A DNA stretch of 64,000 bases, taken from positions 1,229,725 through 1,293,724 of the forward strand of contig OZ022260.1 of NCBI GenBank assembly GCA_963978905.1, in the 5' to 3' direction. Below the pieces are notes generated by a model. The model had not been told where the DNA came from and made no database searches. It saw nothing but the letters and a program-made list of their open reading frames with translations. This stretch comes from Trichostrongylus colubriformis (taxonomy: Eukaryota > Nematoda > Chromadorea > Rhabditida > Trichostrongylidae). Below are positions 34,560 through 47,040 of this stretch, one piece after another (positions within the stretch are counted from its first letter, which is position 1; each line of letters begins with the position of its first letter). The translations under genes were made by a program, and so were the position numbers.

Positions 34560-37157
34560 CTGGGAATTGTGCCATAGAAAATTGAGTACGGTGCAGTAAA
34601 CGGTGATTACAAGCGCTTGAATCAGTATTTTCACCTCCGTGTGGCTGTTCGACGTGGCCATGAAACGTTTACGCTGAAACACGCTTAGTGGATTACGGTA
34701 TGCAGTAGGTATAGTCGAATGTTGAAGGGGAACATACCGTACGGTAAAGTGCGATGATGACCAGAATGTAGAACACGGCTGAGACGAGTATCGTGCCCAA
34801 TTCGATGACCATTTCCGTTTTTTGAACTAACCAGGAATAGCTCAGTTCATAGTCATATTCCCACGAGTAGCTGAAATTGACAGGAAAGAGCTATAGTTGG
34901 AAATATTTGATTAGATGACAGAATTAATGGATTTGTCACAGGTAATGATGTGATCACGGTGTTTATACGGTTGAGACACTCGCATACCGTTTACACTGCC
35001 CATTCTGTGCTATTTGCCTTCACTAAGCAAGTTGAGAAAGGGATTTGCGTTTTTGAAGGAGCCCCACATGTGATCTGGGTGCTCAAGCGCGAGAAATAGG
35101 GTTGTATGAAGGAACGGTATGAGTCCAAATAAACGATATATAATGCAATTTATAGAAATTGTACCCATTGTTGACCTGCACACCCCTGCATTAGCTCCTC
35201 CCATAAATGTGCGCGTCACGTGCTGGGCATGACCGCCGCACATCACAGAATCATGCGGCGCTAAGCTACCTGGGGCACGCCGGAAAACACGTTCGTGTCA
35301 AGAAATGAAGAGGGGACCACTCCTCGAGATTTTGGCCGTTTCATTTTGTTTCTTCTCTATATCCATTTTGCTAAACAGCTCCTGTTTATATGTGAGAATC
35401 GACCGAATTATTTCTCGATCATATTTACGAATTTCTCGTTTATCTAGTCCCAATAATATGTTCAAGATTGTGTGTAAAAAAGTTTAAAATTTACCCTGTC
35501 AAACAACGATTACGGTAAGACTCACAAATTGGGAAGATATAAGATTGCTGCCCAGGGTGACGACAAAGCGCATGCAAACACGAACCAGACAATGGTGCTG
35601 AACCCTATCCAGTACTGTAAACATAAAATTGTAAGCGGGTGCATATCGAGGGCAAACTGAAGGGTTCCTTCAAAGCAACTCACGTTCACACCTTTCCCAC
35701 TGAAAAGAATTGAATCAAAGCGTGGTGAATAGATTTGTAGGAATCGATTTAACGACAGCACAACGGTGAGCACCGTGTATGCAACGTAAGCAGGCGTTGC
35801 CAATACACCCATGGCCTGAAATAACGCAGTCATTGATGTGCTTGACGTGATCTCGGAAAAGCGCGCGGCAGGGAGGTCCCGGTTCATGGAAAGCCTCACT
35901 CATGATCAGATCCCTTTGAGGTTGTGGAAATTCGGATTGGTTGGGGGATAAGAGTCTAGTGAATCACTGACGGAAAGTTTGAACAAACCTTCGCCAGTAT
36001 GGGATGCCCCACTGATTGGAGAATAGTGAAGATACCGGTAACGAAATGGGGCACACATTGAATGACATCGAATACTCCCAAAGCAAACATCAGTTTGTAG
36101 GAAGGCATTTTCATCAACTCGTCGTCTCTCCACAGCATCTAAAAAGTAGAATTTATCAAAAGCGTTCGCCACACTTGGAGTTAATATTATTATTATCTGT
36201 CATTATCATATTTATTACTGCTGTTACTTATTATATTGCCAGTTGGCTGGGTGCACACTACTGTTGGGGCACATGCGAACCCATTTAGCAATTTTCGGTC
36301 TGAAAACGGAACATTCCAGTGCAGGCATTAGGTCCATGTGCGCTTCTTACTTCTTGTCCCATGTCCCAGCCATCCCAAACTTGTCCCCATCTTCACAGGT
36401 CGTTTTTCATACGATATAATACTTAATTTCGTGACAGATGAGCGGAGGCACGAACATACAGACAGACGAAGCATTTTATATATCGTAGGAATTGTCCATT
36501 ATCAAGTGGAATGATTTTGGTGGATGGATTCTTGGTTTTTTGGTGAATATCAGCTTTATACTAGCCATAGACACAAGTAAGTTTTCGCTCATCGTTGTCC
36601 TCTATGTCTGTCTAGAATCAAAGTGAATCCGCTAGCAAACGGCGCATCTGCTCATTTAGAGAAGGTTAACCCTATGCCGAGCGAATATGGGAAAATCTTC
36701 GCCCACGAGTTTGTCTATGTTCACCGGGTGCCTTCTTGAATTATGATTTTTTTGCACTCAAACCACTTATATTAGATGTCAACGCACAAAACCCAGTTAC
36801 CAGCCCACCTCAGCCGACTCAAAGCTCGCCTCACCAGCTGACCTTATGTAGGCTTTGAAAGCTTTCAATTCGTTAAAGGTTGAACAGTAACATTCCTTGA
36901 CATGACTGGCATGATTGTTGCTATTCCATTATCAGCAACTGCCCCTCCTTGATCACATATAGCGTCACATAGGTGATTTCATAACTTCTGTAAGTGGTTT
37001 GAGTGCAAAAATACTTGAACAGTTATTTTCGGTAACTGTTTTCTGAAAAGTGATTTCTTTTGATAGCTTACCACTAAAATGAAAGAGTAAGCACATGCAC
37101 AGACCAACGACAGCAGCATCATGCAGCAGCCGACAATAATATCGCTCAGCGGTGTTC
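34560..37157 (-). CDS. srt: SRT-class serpentine chemoreceptor, last exon not found
   Basis: Exons in gene order: about 37157-37072, 36138-35989, 35815-35684, 35614-35526, 34870-34738 and 34673-34560, with matching phases. Together they give about 235 residues against about 330 for the family. TM1 is in TPLSDIIVGCCMMLLSLVCA. The family-typical PSYKLMFALGVFDV follows, then TM3 (AYVAYTVLTVVLSLNR), the LFSGKG loop, TM4 (YWIGFSTIVWFVFACAL), SWEYDYELSYSW, TM5 and SHTEVKILIQALVITVYCTV. SRT receptors are nematode-specific G-protein-coupled receptors expressed in sensory neurons (family knowledge). The 5' limit of the first exon and the TM7 exon are unresolved. The 3' side runs into the mariner at 33156-34009, so the gene may be truncated. 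Confidence 0.8.
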
Positions 37158-38099
37158 CTATAATGCTTGTAAATGAGTAGCCAAAGCAAAATATTATTGA
37201 AGGCTAGTTCTATTTCGATCTCAGATTGAAGGGCTTAAGGTTCTGACTTACTCCTTAGTTGAGATGCGCCACGCATATTATTTACATTTATTTTGCCCTT
37301 TAAATGTATGTTTTCATGTACGCCGACTTCCGTTGTCCAGACCTGCGGAGCGTGATCATTCACTGAGAAAGAGCTTGAGTGGGGGGGACGCCAGCTTGGC
37401 CCGAACGAGATTGGAGCGGCATTTGATTCCGGATAGTAATACAGTGAATGTGAACAAATTTATTGCAAGCTCATTTGTGCGAGTTATTTCGGGCCCTTAC
37501 CTCCATTTGTAGGTACCTCCATTTGTTTTCGGCTTGAGGCGAAATTCAGTGGGAAATCACCGTACAGTTCGGCTCTCACTTCCGTCACTAGAATGTTTGC
37601 GAGAATTCATTTGAAACGAAAAACCTGAAATTTTTGAGATTGAAATTTTCTGCCAGAAAAGAAGAACCAGTCGATTAGTTGATTAAAAGAAATGAAACAA
37701 GGAAGCAAGCAGTGTTGGGGACTTCAGGAACCTTGATTGAAATTCGCGCCTAACTGTGGATACTCGCGGTTTTTCCAATTCGGTTGTGATATGGGGTCGT
37801 GTGCTGGTATTCTATGCGATATAGCCAGGCGCTGGACTTGCTCTAGACAGCAATAAATCCAGTAGGTATGGTCCAAGCAGACGGTGTGCACCGCAATTCG
37901 CCGACAATCACACGACGATGTCGGTCGCAGCGCAGTGGCACGATGATCTAATTCGAGTATCCTGGTCAGGGAGGTCGTATTTTGGGTTGCTAAAGTGAGG
38001 GATGGAATTTTCGAAAAATTCCTGAGAAATTTCTCGTCGAGCACCGCTTTTTGAGTAAGTTCTGGATCGATGATACACCTCTGGTATAGGAGGAACAGA

Positions 38100-38251
38100 T
38101 ACAGTCCATTTCGGAGCGCTTGATAGGGCGTGGCCTACGGACTTAAGTGAGGGTGTAAACTCTCTTACCCTGCCACACACTCTCACTCTCGCCACACACT
38201 TTCTCTCGTCGCTCAGGCCACGCCCTGTCTGGTGCTGTGAAATGGACTGTA
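38100..38251. mobile_element. CAGTCC foldback MITE, copy 2
   Basis: TA-CAGTCCATTTCGG at the left and GAAATGGACTG-TA at the right. It has the inner GGGCGTGGCCTACGGACTTA block and the CTCTTACCCTGCCACACACT centre of the family. Confidence 0.8.
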
Positions 38252-38753
38252 GTTTTGGATGCATCGATGATCGGGGAGAATCGTATTTTTCAAAAATTTT
38301 CCTCGACGCTAAGATTGACCGCGACCCCTAAGATGCGTACCCACGTGGGGAATTGTATCACAGGTGCCCGACGCTTCATGCAGGTAACCAACCAATTGCA
38401 GCAGCAGCACCCGGTCAAAATGTGTCACGACGTCAAAGAGCAAGACAGGAAAAGGAACAGCGGAGCAACAAACAGTAAATTACTCGAATATTTGGAGGCA
38501 GACTGAACTGCTCTAACAGAATAACCGGCTGGAAATCGTCGGATGCACGAAATTCCGACGAGAGTAGCGCTGTTGTTGGTCGGTTAGTGCCGTTGCCAGA
38601 GGTGATTTCTCGTGTAATTGGATGTAGATTTTCATATTAGTCGTCGCCTTAGACTTCGAGTTTCACTCACAACGGGGAAGGGAGGGGAGGAGTTGGGAAA
38701 GAATAGAAGTTGCTTCTTTGTAGGATGGAATTATACCAGATAACTGATGACTT

Positions 38754-38879
38754 TCATCGCTTGTTTTCAAAGATCTTTTTAATGTACACCCACATCTTTG
38801 GGAGCACAAGATAGCAAAATATCATTGTACATGGCGCAATTCGCGCTGTGAAAATAGTATTACGGTGGTACCACGTCAC
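38754..38879 (-). CDS. Candidate terminal exon of an unknown membrane protein
   Basis: A TTGTTCAG acceptor opens 41 codons ending in TGA. The exon contains one hydrophobic segment, RIAPCTMIFCYLVLPKMW, followed by a basic tail VYIKKIFENKR. This layout suggests the last transmembrane helix and cytoplasmic tail of a multi-pass protein, perhaps a receptor. No upstream exon was identified with confidence, so the gene is unassigned. Confidence 0.35.
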   Translation of the reverse strand: MTWYHRNTIFTARIAPCTMIFCYLVLPKMWVYIKKIFENKR

Positions 38880-41800
38880 CTGAACAATATAAAAAATCTC
38901 AGATTACCTAGAGATATCAGGTAAGTTGTTCCCATCTTTGTATCAAACCCATTCCGTGGTGGACTTCCCGCTTGAACCATAATCGTTGGTGGGAATTTCT
39001 CAGAGTCAGGCGAACGACATGTGCACCCACTCAATGATGTCACGGGTCCAAAAACTACGAAATTCTGCAGAAAAAGTCTGCGATTGATTGCTCATATTGC
39101 TGCACTTTATGAGGTGGAATTGAGTCTGTGGGTTCTATGAATGAGCAGCTGGGGCTCAGTGTAGATTGAATCCTATTTCTTTCAAGAGAGATGTTCACTG
39201 TGGAACAGTTACGAAGCAGAACCAGTTGTTCTGCATGATAACACTTGGGCCCACTCCTGGGATGAGCTACGATCCGAGCGTGCTTCTCTCATTCAAGGCA
39301 GCGCTGTCGGAAGAAAATATAGAGAAAAAGATCGAAAAAGAGGCAGTGTGAAGCATTGCATAGACTGATTGGCATGCGGAACACATGGCTTTGAACATGA
39401 TCTTCTCGCATTCCTTTACAGGGGTCTCACTGAAGTTTCATAAAAGCACAATGAATAGTAGGAACGAAAGCATCAGGGTAACATCAGGGTAGATTTAAGG
39501 TTTTGGACGAGTTCATCTACTACTCCGACTATATTGAATGGCTATAGAGACGAATGAGCACGACTAGGGAGTCAGAACACTCGAATTAGGCCAGGTCACG
39601 CGAGAATTCGGCTGTAGCGCCTTTTAGCAAGCAGTCGGTTAAAAGAATTGTGCACGAAAAAAGAGCTCCTCTGTTACTCGTATATTGATGCTGTATTTGC
39701 TTACTGAGAACGCATGCAGCTCCACGCGAAAAATTGAGAATTAGGTTAAGATACAGCTCAAAGTGGCGGACAACGGGGAGTTCTAAGTGCCCCGTCACCC
39801 TTCGTGGTAGGACACGCATGACGGAAGAGAAAGCTAGATGAACCGTCTCACTCTCCGTTTGCAACCGCCGCGTAAGATGGAACTTACTCGGAGCCCTCCC
39901 CCCCCCTCCATTGGCCGCCAGTTTGAGGAGCTGTATTGGCTATTCAAATACAACACAAATATATGAGTAACAGAGAAATTCATTTTCCCTTTTTTGATTC
40001 ACTTGACAGTGAGTCCAGAAGAGGCTTGACGCGCACAACTACGCTACTTGCTTAGCTCAGTGACCACTTTAGCGTGTTTTGACATCTGTCCAATGTGATC
40101 GATTGAATTATTCCAATAGGCTTAATCCTTTTGGGTAGATGGCCAGACTTCGCATCGTCGCAAGGAGTCCATGGATTCGTGACTACTAGACGTGCACTGT
40201 CTGCAACTCGACTTCGGTTTACTTTTCAAAAAAAAAAAGCCGACCAACGGCTCAATCATAATAGTTGGATCATCTTTATGCCAAGGGGTTGCAAACTGAA
40301 TTGCGCCATACCATTCGTCTTTCCTCCCAAACAGGGTTCCAGAGGACCTTCACAGTGATCACTTAACCATGCTGTGGATTTCATTGCACAAATCAATCGC
40401 TTTGAATATTCCCGCACTGATGGGGTAGATAACGAGATGGGATTCTCGGATTGAGAATTACCTGACAGCAGATTTTTGAGAAAGAGCATAATTGAAAGTA
40501 AAATGGTCTCAGATAACAACCTATGTGTCACACCCGCCCCAGGCGATGTTGACAACTTCTCCTTTTTTCGTCATTCTCCCACCTCTTCCTTGTTGACAAC
40601 TGAAAGCCGTTTATAGAGCTGGGTATTTCAGCTGCCCATCTACTCAGATGGTTTTTAGGATTGTTATGGCACGTGCAACAAAAGCTAATAGTTAAAACAA
40701 TCTGCAAAGAGGGGTGTGATGATGCTATTTCTGCATCACTGAAATGGATGATGAAAGCAGCTTGGTCAGGCAACCATGAGGGTTTACACGCCTTCCACAT
40801 CTACTCGGCCATCGAGGCCTTAAGAGCGAAATCAGTTCGAACAAGCACTCAAAAGCACGGTTCCCAACGATTTTCTACAGGGATTGTCTCTTTCAAATTC
40901 ACCATTTTGTTTACAGACGAAAAGGGCTTTTCCTCGCTCATTTCCCTTTATCTCTGATGAGCTCCTCGGGCTATGTGAACTATGCCTTATAAGGTCAAAG
41001 CAATTAAGGAATAGTTGTGTAGAGGTTTCATAAATTGACTCATTTGGATACATATTACAGTGGGAAAAATTTTAGATGATGAATCAGGTTTTTGAGGACT
41101 TTTGCGGCACTTTTAACTTTTGCTTTTCAAATATTATCTTATCTCTTGCGCCAAAAGATAAGCCTTGATTTCTGAAAATTATTCTGTTATGAATACTAAT
41201 TTATTAACAAGAGAAGGACTCGAGGTCGAAGTGGCCATTGGGAATTGGATACATATACTCCGACTGAAATAATCCAAATAAGCAGTTGAATTATACAAGT
41301 TACCTTCTCCACCACTACCACCCACAGAAATTTTCGGAGTCACCCAGAAAATTGTGGAGAAAATGTCGTAAATACTACGCTTTAATCTCATCATACAGGA
41401 AAAAACAATGAAAAAGATGTATGTGTGAGTCATTAGCAGTAATCTCGACTGCAAAGGTGTCGATGTAAGAAAACTGGCGTTGATAACCGGGAAGTGTATG
41501 GCGGGTACTGATTAATGGAATTACCGCAGCGTAATGGCCTATTAGAATCAAAGACACTGCTCCATGGTAATGGAAAGCCGAGAGCGGATAGCTTTTTGTG
41601 AGTGTTAAGAAAGGTTTTATACGGGAAAACAATTGGATAATTAGCCGTTTCTAGAATCGCAGCCTCGTCATTCATTACTGATGTACTATATGAAAGTGCG
41701 CTGGAGGATCTCATTAGGTAGGACATCGCTACAAACAACAAAACATCACAAAAACGACGTCTAACGAGTGCAGAGAGCCCCGCCATGAGTGCGTGGTATC

Positions 41801-42871
41801 AAAAGTACACAGTACTGGGAAAAGAACTAACCGGGTGGAATGGATCGCTCCGTCCAGACCTACAGCTAGGTAGCTACAGAGCCTCCGAAGTCAGAAGAGT
41901 GAATTAAGCATTGCAAACTTTAAAGCTTTTAACGCCATCGTAGCGCGGTAGCACAGGTGGGGTAATGCATGGTAGATATAATTACCAGGGGACACTATGA
42001 TGGGATGGTAGTGATTTGAAGGTTGCGAGATTTGTCGGAGACCTTGAAGGGGAAGATCTCAGGAGGGGGGGGAGGGACCAGTGGTTCACAGGATCACATC
42101 TGCCCCTTCCCCCCCCCCCCCGTTCCCTGTAAGGGTTTCTGTCGTTAGAACCCCCCCCCTTCCCTGTAAGGATAACTGTCGTTAGAATAAGATCCTGCAT
42201 CGGAGCGTGCGGCAGCAGGGCAATGCGTGCGAACTAGGGCGCCGCATGTGGTTGGGCCCTGGAGCGAATGTCGTGTCCTGCACTTTATATTAAGGTTAAT
42301 CGTCTTGAGACCCGACTACATACGGCGCCCTTAGCTCGCAGGTATCGTGCGGCACGCCGCGAAATCATGTTCTAACGATAGACACCTCTCCTCGTAGCAT
42401 AGGGAGCCGGAGTATTCCTTCTACAAATCGTGGGCACATCTCTGGAAAAAGAGGGAACAGGGAAAAGAGAGCCGAAAACGCAGGACCTGCCATCTTAGCG
42501 AAGGAGAATCATTCAATGAATACATAATATAATATTTAATTATAGGTGTATACTTTGTGGATGTGATTGGCACTGCTTCGCATGAGGAACTGTAGGTCTA
42601 ACTTTGGGCAAAGAAAGGCTCGTACGAGTGTCATATTGAACAAGCCAACCGAGCACCTGATAGCATTGAACCAGCGTCAGTCGGAACCACGATTGATTCC
42701 TCCAGTGGCCCATGTGCGACTAGTACATAAGGCGGGTGGGGTGTGAAAACTCTGAGGCGCTGAGATTTCAGAGCCAGGAAGCTCTGTCTTTTATGTTGTT
42801 ACTGTTTTGTTACTGTCAGCCAATTATAAAACTCATCCTTCTTATAGTGATGAATCTGGGAAATCTTTCAG

Positions 42872-44706
42872 GTGGCAACAAAGCATGATGCGAGCGCAGA
42901 TCAAACTGTCGAAAGGTCGTCGATAGAATTATGGGTGGTGGAGAAGAAATCGTCTCCAAATCCCAAATTTCATTTGGTTCTCCATATCCGCACCGCGCAC
43001 AACATTTGCACATTTTGTGGTAAACATCAGTGAGTCCTTTTTAGTGGATGGTAATAGCAATGTAATGTAATAAGGTGATGGACTCATCTGCGCTGAATAG
43101 TTAAGAGGTCAGTGTGCGATTACTCTCTTGAGCTAGTTATGAAGAGACTGATGAACGTACATGTAACAATATCGCTTTGAGGTGATAAATCTAGCAGCGA
43201 ACAGCATTTATTTATTTATTTGTTATTGTCGTGATTGTTTATTTAGTTTAGTTTGGTTTTCATTTTTATTTATTTCTCATTGTGAATGCAACGATGTGAA
43301 GCTCCGCGCTTTTATGAGTTCATCAGCTATCATACCATCATATGGAATGTGCTTTTTGAAAGCTCAATCTGATTTTCATCGCTTCGGGCGTTATTTCAGG
43401 GGTGAGGAAAAAAGATTCCGTAAGCAAAATACGCTGTACACTAATGTTTAGGGCTTTGTTATGAGAAAACCGATTGACTGCTATCAGAAATACAACGAGA
43501 CTCTTGCGGTCCACTACACCATTTCTGTAATCGCCATGTGATTTCTTCAAGTTCCTCTTTCACGTTGATGAAAAAGAGCTTCTAGACTCTCGAAAATGTT
43601 ATGAAGTGCTCTGCTAGAAAGTGCTTGCTGAAAGTGCTCGATAGCAATTGCCCTGCAGTCTCCGGAAAATATAGTAAAAAGTGGCGATTGTGCAGAATGT
43701 GATCTCCACACTGCTGGAAACGTGTATACAGTAATCGAGGGCAGAAGCATACAGTCCATTTCAATTACGGCTGGCAGGGCGAGGCCTACGGACTTGTATC
43801 GATCTCTCTCACCCTGCCACACACTCTCAACGAACTCTGTGGGCCACGCCCCGTCAGCCTACGGAAGCTGGACTGTACCTTTTGATGGAAAGAGCAAATT
43901 TTTATCAGCTTTTAAAAGCACCGGGAAGGGCAACTTTGGCTTACGGTATGGGTGACAGTAGCCTGCAATTCGTTTCTTTGCACACACGACGTCTTGCCAA
44001 GACGTTGAGTGTAAATTCACTGGGTTTTTTTTGTTTTACTGTGAACACGCCTTTTTTCCCACTCTTTCACTTATTCTCCCTTTCACTGTTCCTTTGTTAG
44101 TTGCTTTATGCTGTTTCACATATTAAACATCATCAAGAATGAAATTAATTTTGCCTTTCACTACATCAAATGACAGTGGCATCGGCCCGCCTGAGGCGTG
44201 CAGTTCAAGGTGTAGCGCACTAAAATTGCAGGAGCGCCCTAAAGGCGCGGGTTTCAACGCGATTTTTGCCACGCATTATCTTTTCTTAATTCGAACGCTC
44301 ATTTACAAAGCACAGTTTGAAAAACGCTTTTCTTCCTTATCCCTTCTCCTCCCGCTGCCTCTAAAGGTTGTTTCCGCTGGGATTGTTGCTATTTTCACAG
44401 TGTCATGCAGGTTACTCTATATAGATTTTCCAGATGCCAAGAGACGTCGATTAGCACATGTGTGGTACGTGGGTTCGAAGCCCCTTCATGTCATGAAATA
44501 CTCGTGCTCCTGTGGAATTGATGGCTTGATGATGAACCCACGTGGGAGTGGAAATGAAGCACTCGTGAGTGTTTTGTGGTTCGTATAACTATTATATTCC
44601 TGCGTAAAGACGGGACACGAGACCATAGAACGGATTCGAGCCAATCATTTTACTTTCTGATCTTTAGAGGCAACTAGCTGAAGAGTTGACTGACGAGAAA
44701 TGTTAA
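42872..44706 (+). CDS. Unrecognised gene, four terminal exons
   Basis: Exons 42872-43019, 43909-43945, 44411-44564 and 44668-44706 (TAA) join in phase and code for about 125 residues. The first gives ATKHDASADQTVERSSIELW then NPKFHLVLHIRTAHNICTFC. The 37-nt second gives AFKSTGKGNFGLR. The third gives LLYIDFPDAKRRRLAHVWYV then GSKPLHVMKYSCSCGIDGLM. The fourth gives RQLAEELTDEKC. All junctions are GT-AG. I do not recognise the family. It is Cys- and Lys-rich without an obvious signal peptide or membrane segment in the part seen. Upstream exons ending in phase 0 before 42872 are missing. A foldback MITE ends 31 bp before exon 2. Confidence 0.55.
43750..43877. mobile_element. CAGTCC foldback MITE, copy 3
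   Basis: TA-CAGTCCATTTCAA at the left and GCTGGACTG-TA at the right, with the GGCAGGGCGAGGCCTACGGA inner block. The right end is 31 bp upstream of the acceptor of the 37-nt exon at 43909-43945. Confidence 0.8.
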
Positions 44707-45619
44707 AAATGGCGTTTCTAGGGTATGGGTGATGATCGCCAAAATATTGAATTCGATATTAAAATGATTACAACTGAACCGGAACAGCATAAACTTCGAG
44801 AAACTGCGCGAAAATCAGATTGGTCGACATCCTTCTTAGGACTGATGATATTCACGTGTCTGGTGCCACAGTGTATGGCACAAGACCCGACCGAACTTGT
44901 GCTAGTCTCGCCCATCTTATTAATCAGTTGAGCCAAAAGGGCGTGGTCAGCGTGGGTCCGCGAGGGTGTAGTGCCGTGATGGTGATCCGTAGCGGCGTGA
45001 CAAGAGCGATATTCGGCCAAGGGTTCACGGCTTCAAAAGGATAGTTGGACTAATCTCGCGAGGTTTGCCTGCGACCGAATTCTCCTCCGAAACCACGAAC
45101 TAAACATGCTTCGTTCCTTACTGTACCCACGACAATTCAAGAGGCTTGTTCAAGCGACCATTATTTCTTTAAAAGTCAAATACGACCCTGCGTTCTCAAA
45201 CCCGTCAAGTAGTAACGAAGTAAATGCGATACATTTCCTTAGGGTATCGTCATATTTCAAAGAAGGCATTTCTTGAAGATTATGAATCGGAGGGGCGGAG
45301 ATGGTGTAGTGACAGTTGGCGTATGCTTCCACTCTCTTGGTGCGGGGATCAAAGCCCGCATCAATGCCCGCCTCGTCCAACCAAGTTTTCCATTCTTTCA
45401 ATGGGTACCACACCTGTCTGAGAGGGTACGCACTGATCCCTTCAGTAACTGTATACGCCATATCGCATCCACCTGCTATCACTATTCTGTATATACCAGA
45501 AACCTACCCCATTACTGATTTATGAATCTGAGTATTAACGTCGTGTGATGCTATTATAACTATCTTTATTCAAATTTCTCGGATGCTCCCATTTCCTCTC
45601 GGCCAGGTGTCCAGCGATT
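44707..45619. repeat. Repeat-derived stretch
   Basis: 44845-45010 resembles the reversed MITE-like family. 45290-45420, read on the - strand, has GGGCTTTGATCCCCGCACC, somewhat like a pol III box B, in a long open frame. It might be a tRNA-derived SINE. No gene is supported. Confidence 0.3.
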
Positions 45620-45690
45620 TCAGAAACGTGCAGCCCTCACATATCCTTCAATTTCGAGGTGGTTCTTTCCGCGCACCATTCGGAAGAAGC
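45620..45690 (-). pseudogene. Relic cathepsin B terminal exon
   Basis: An ATACAG acceptor opens GFFRMVRGKNHLEIEGYV and ends in TGA after 23 residues. This matches the last cathepsin B exon ([15 protein letters not shown]), but the conserved Cys-Gly is replaced by Leu-Glu. No upstream exon with GGHAV or ANSW lies between it and the next gene at 47041. It is most likely a leftover of a dead tandem copy. Confidence 0.6.
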
Positions 45691-46610
45691 CTGTATTGGT
45701 ATTTTTGACCACTGCGATAATATTCATCCAAATTCTTTGAATGCGGATGATCCTAAGAAAACGAAAGGGGCAGGGGAGGGTCATTAGGAATAAAAGGTAG
45801 TAGAGGGGCTGGCAAGCCTAAGGAGAGCGAAAGGGATCCGGCATAAGTGAACCACTTCGCAAAGAGTGTGCATCGTGAGAACAGAATTTTCACAGTGCGG
45901 CATGGTGCGTGCGAACGGCGCCATACGTTTAGTGAACCAAGACGCTAACTGTGTCTTACGTTCAAAATAAGGTACAAAACACGGTAATCTCTCCAGTCTC
46001 TAATCACGTACGACGTTCCCAGCTCACACACAAAACGCACTTCACGCCGCGTTGCAAACTCCTGTCCTACTGCCTCACAGCCTTCACCAAGTAGAAACTC
46101 CCTTTGCACATCGAAACTGTATACACCTGAAGCTACTTTCTCTCCATAGGCGTCGACCCAAAGGAAAAGTCATACATACAAAAAACTCTCAAGCCTTCTC
46201 AGCACGAATGAGATGCTCCTATTTAGTTAGCGTCTTACGAGTGCGAGATACGACGGCATCTGCTGTCGCACGCTGTGACCTGCGATGTGAAATCCTATAT
46301 TAACGATCACTCTGCTCTTCCTAAACAAGCTGTTCGACCAAAATCATGACATGCAAGAGTGACGGCTCTCGGCGTTTATGTTCTATCAATCCTTTTGACG
46401 CCATTCAACCGCTACTGCCCTAAGAACCTCTGAGTCTAGCAAGGGAATAACTTTTGCTTAAACTTTGTCTGTTTGGGAAAAAAGGGGTCATTTGGGAACA
46501 AATAGGAATATATAACCTTCGTTTATGACGTTGACTACGGTTTGGTGCAGTTGCACTAATTTGATGCAGCAACTTTCCGGCGTGCAACGAACTCTTCGTG
46601 TGGGGAGACG

Positions 46611-46756
46611 GTCGTTTGGCGCGGCCCCTTGGAGCTAATTTGCCAATGGGGCACTGCCCAAGCTCCTCCCCTAAAAAGGCTTAGGTAAATCTGGGAGAGT
46701 CCAGACGGCCCATGCGCCCCATTGGCAAATTAGCTGCAAGGGCCGCGCCAAACGAC
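46611..46756. mobile_element. Foldback MITE with about 43-bp arms
   Basis: The left arm GTCGTTTGGCGCGGCCCCTT.. (46611-46653) and right arm (46713-46756, ..GGCCGCGCCAAACGAC) are inverse apart from a few changes. The spacer is about 60 bp and non-coding. Confidence 0.8.
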
Positions 46757-47001
46757 ATACACCCCTTCGTGTGTTCTCCTGCTACAGGCAAGCTCACAAT
46801 TTGACTGCGCGTTATTGCCACACATCTCACATTCGCTGACCCGGCCTCTACACAGTTATGCGGCGCGTTGCAAAAGTGTCCTTTTTCGGGGTCTCTGTTC
46901 TACTTGCACCTTTCATGTCCAGTGGGCAATCAAACTGTCGGATCTGATGCTTTGATACTGTTCTTAGGAGCTAAATGTTGAGCACTATAATGACATTCAT
47001 T

Positions 47002-47007
47002 TTTATT
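47002..47007 (-). other. Polyadenylation signal of the cathepsin B gene
   Basis: AATAAA on the - strand, 33 nt after the stop codon at 47041-47043. The short spacing fits a compact nematode 3' UTR. Confidence 0.65.
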
Positions 47008-47040
47008 TGATTCGAATTTCCTTCAGCCCTTGTTTGGTCC

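Larger units (their letters stand above)
37158..42871. other. Long stretch with only weak coding signals
   Basis: Apart from the foldback element at 38100-38251 and the exon at 38754-38879, I could not build a gene. The - strand near 41304-41448 and 41525-41610 has hydrophobic frames (AFHYHGAVSLILIG, SRLLLMTHTYIFFIVF) with splice-like borders. These could be chemoreceptor exons, but the support is poor. C/G runs occur at 42064-42155. Confidence 0.3.
45691..47040. other. Intergenic stretch downstream of the cathepsin B gene
   Basis: No gene is seen. It contains the foldback at 46611-46756 and the polyadenylation signal of the cathepsin B gene. Confidence 0.5.

Noticed and set aside
35010..35246. 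Open frame on the - strand (IIYRLFGLIPFLHTTLFLAL) as an SRT exon
   Set aside because: It lies between two SRT exons that already join in phase (35526-35614 and 34738-34870). Including it would break both the phase and the family order.
37724..38264. Open frames on the - strand of 106-118 codons
   Set aside because: They overlap the CAGTCC foldback and show no recognisable domain or splice-consistent neighbours.
41304..41786. Chemoreceptor exons on the - strand (AFHYHGAVSLILIG, SRLLLMTHTYIFFIVF)
   Set aside because: The hydrophobic frames are suggestive, but exon limits and phases could not be fixed and no diagnostic motif is present. Not listed as a gene.
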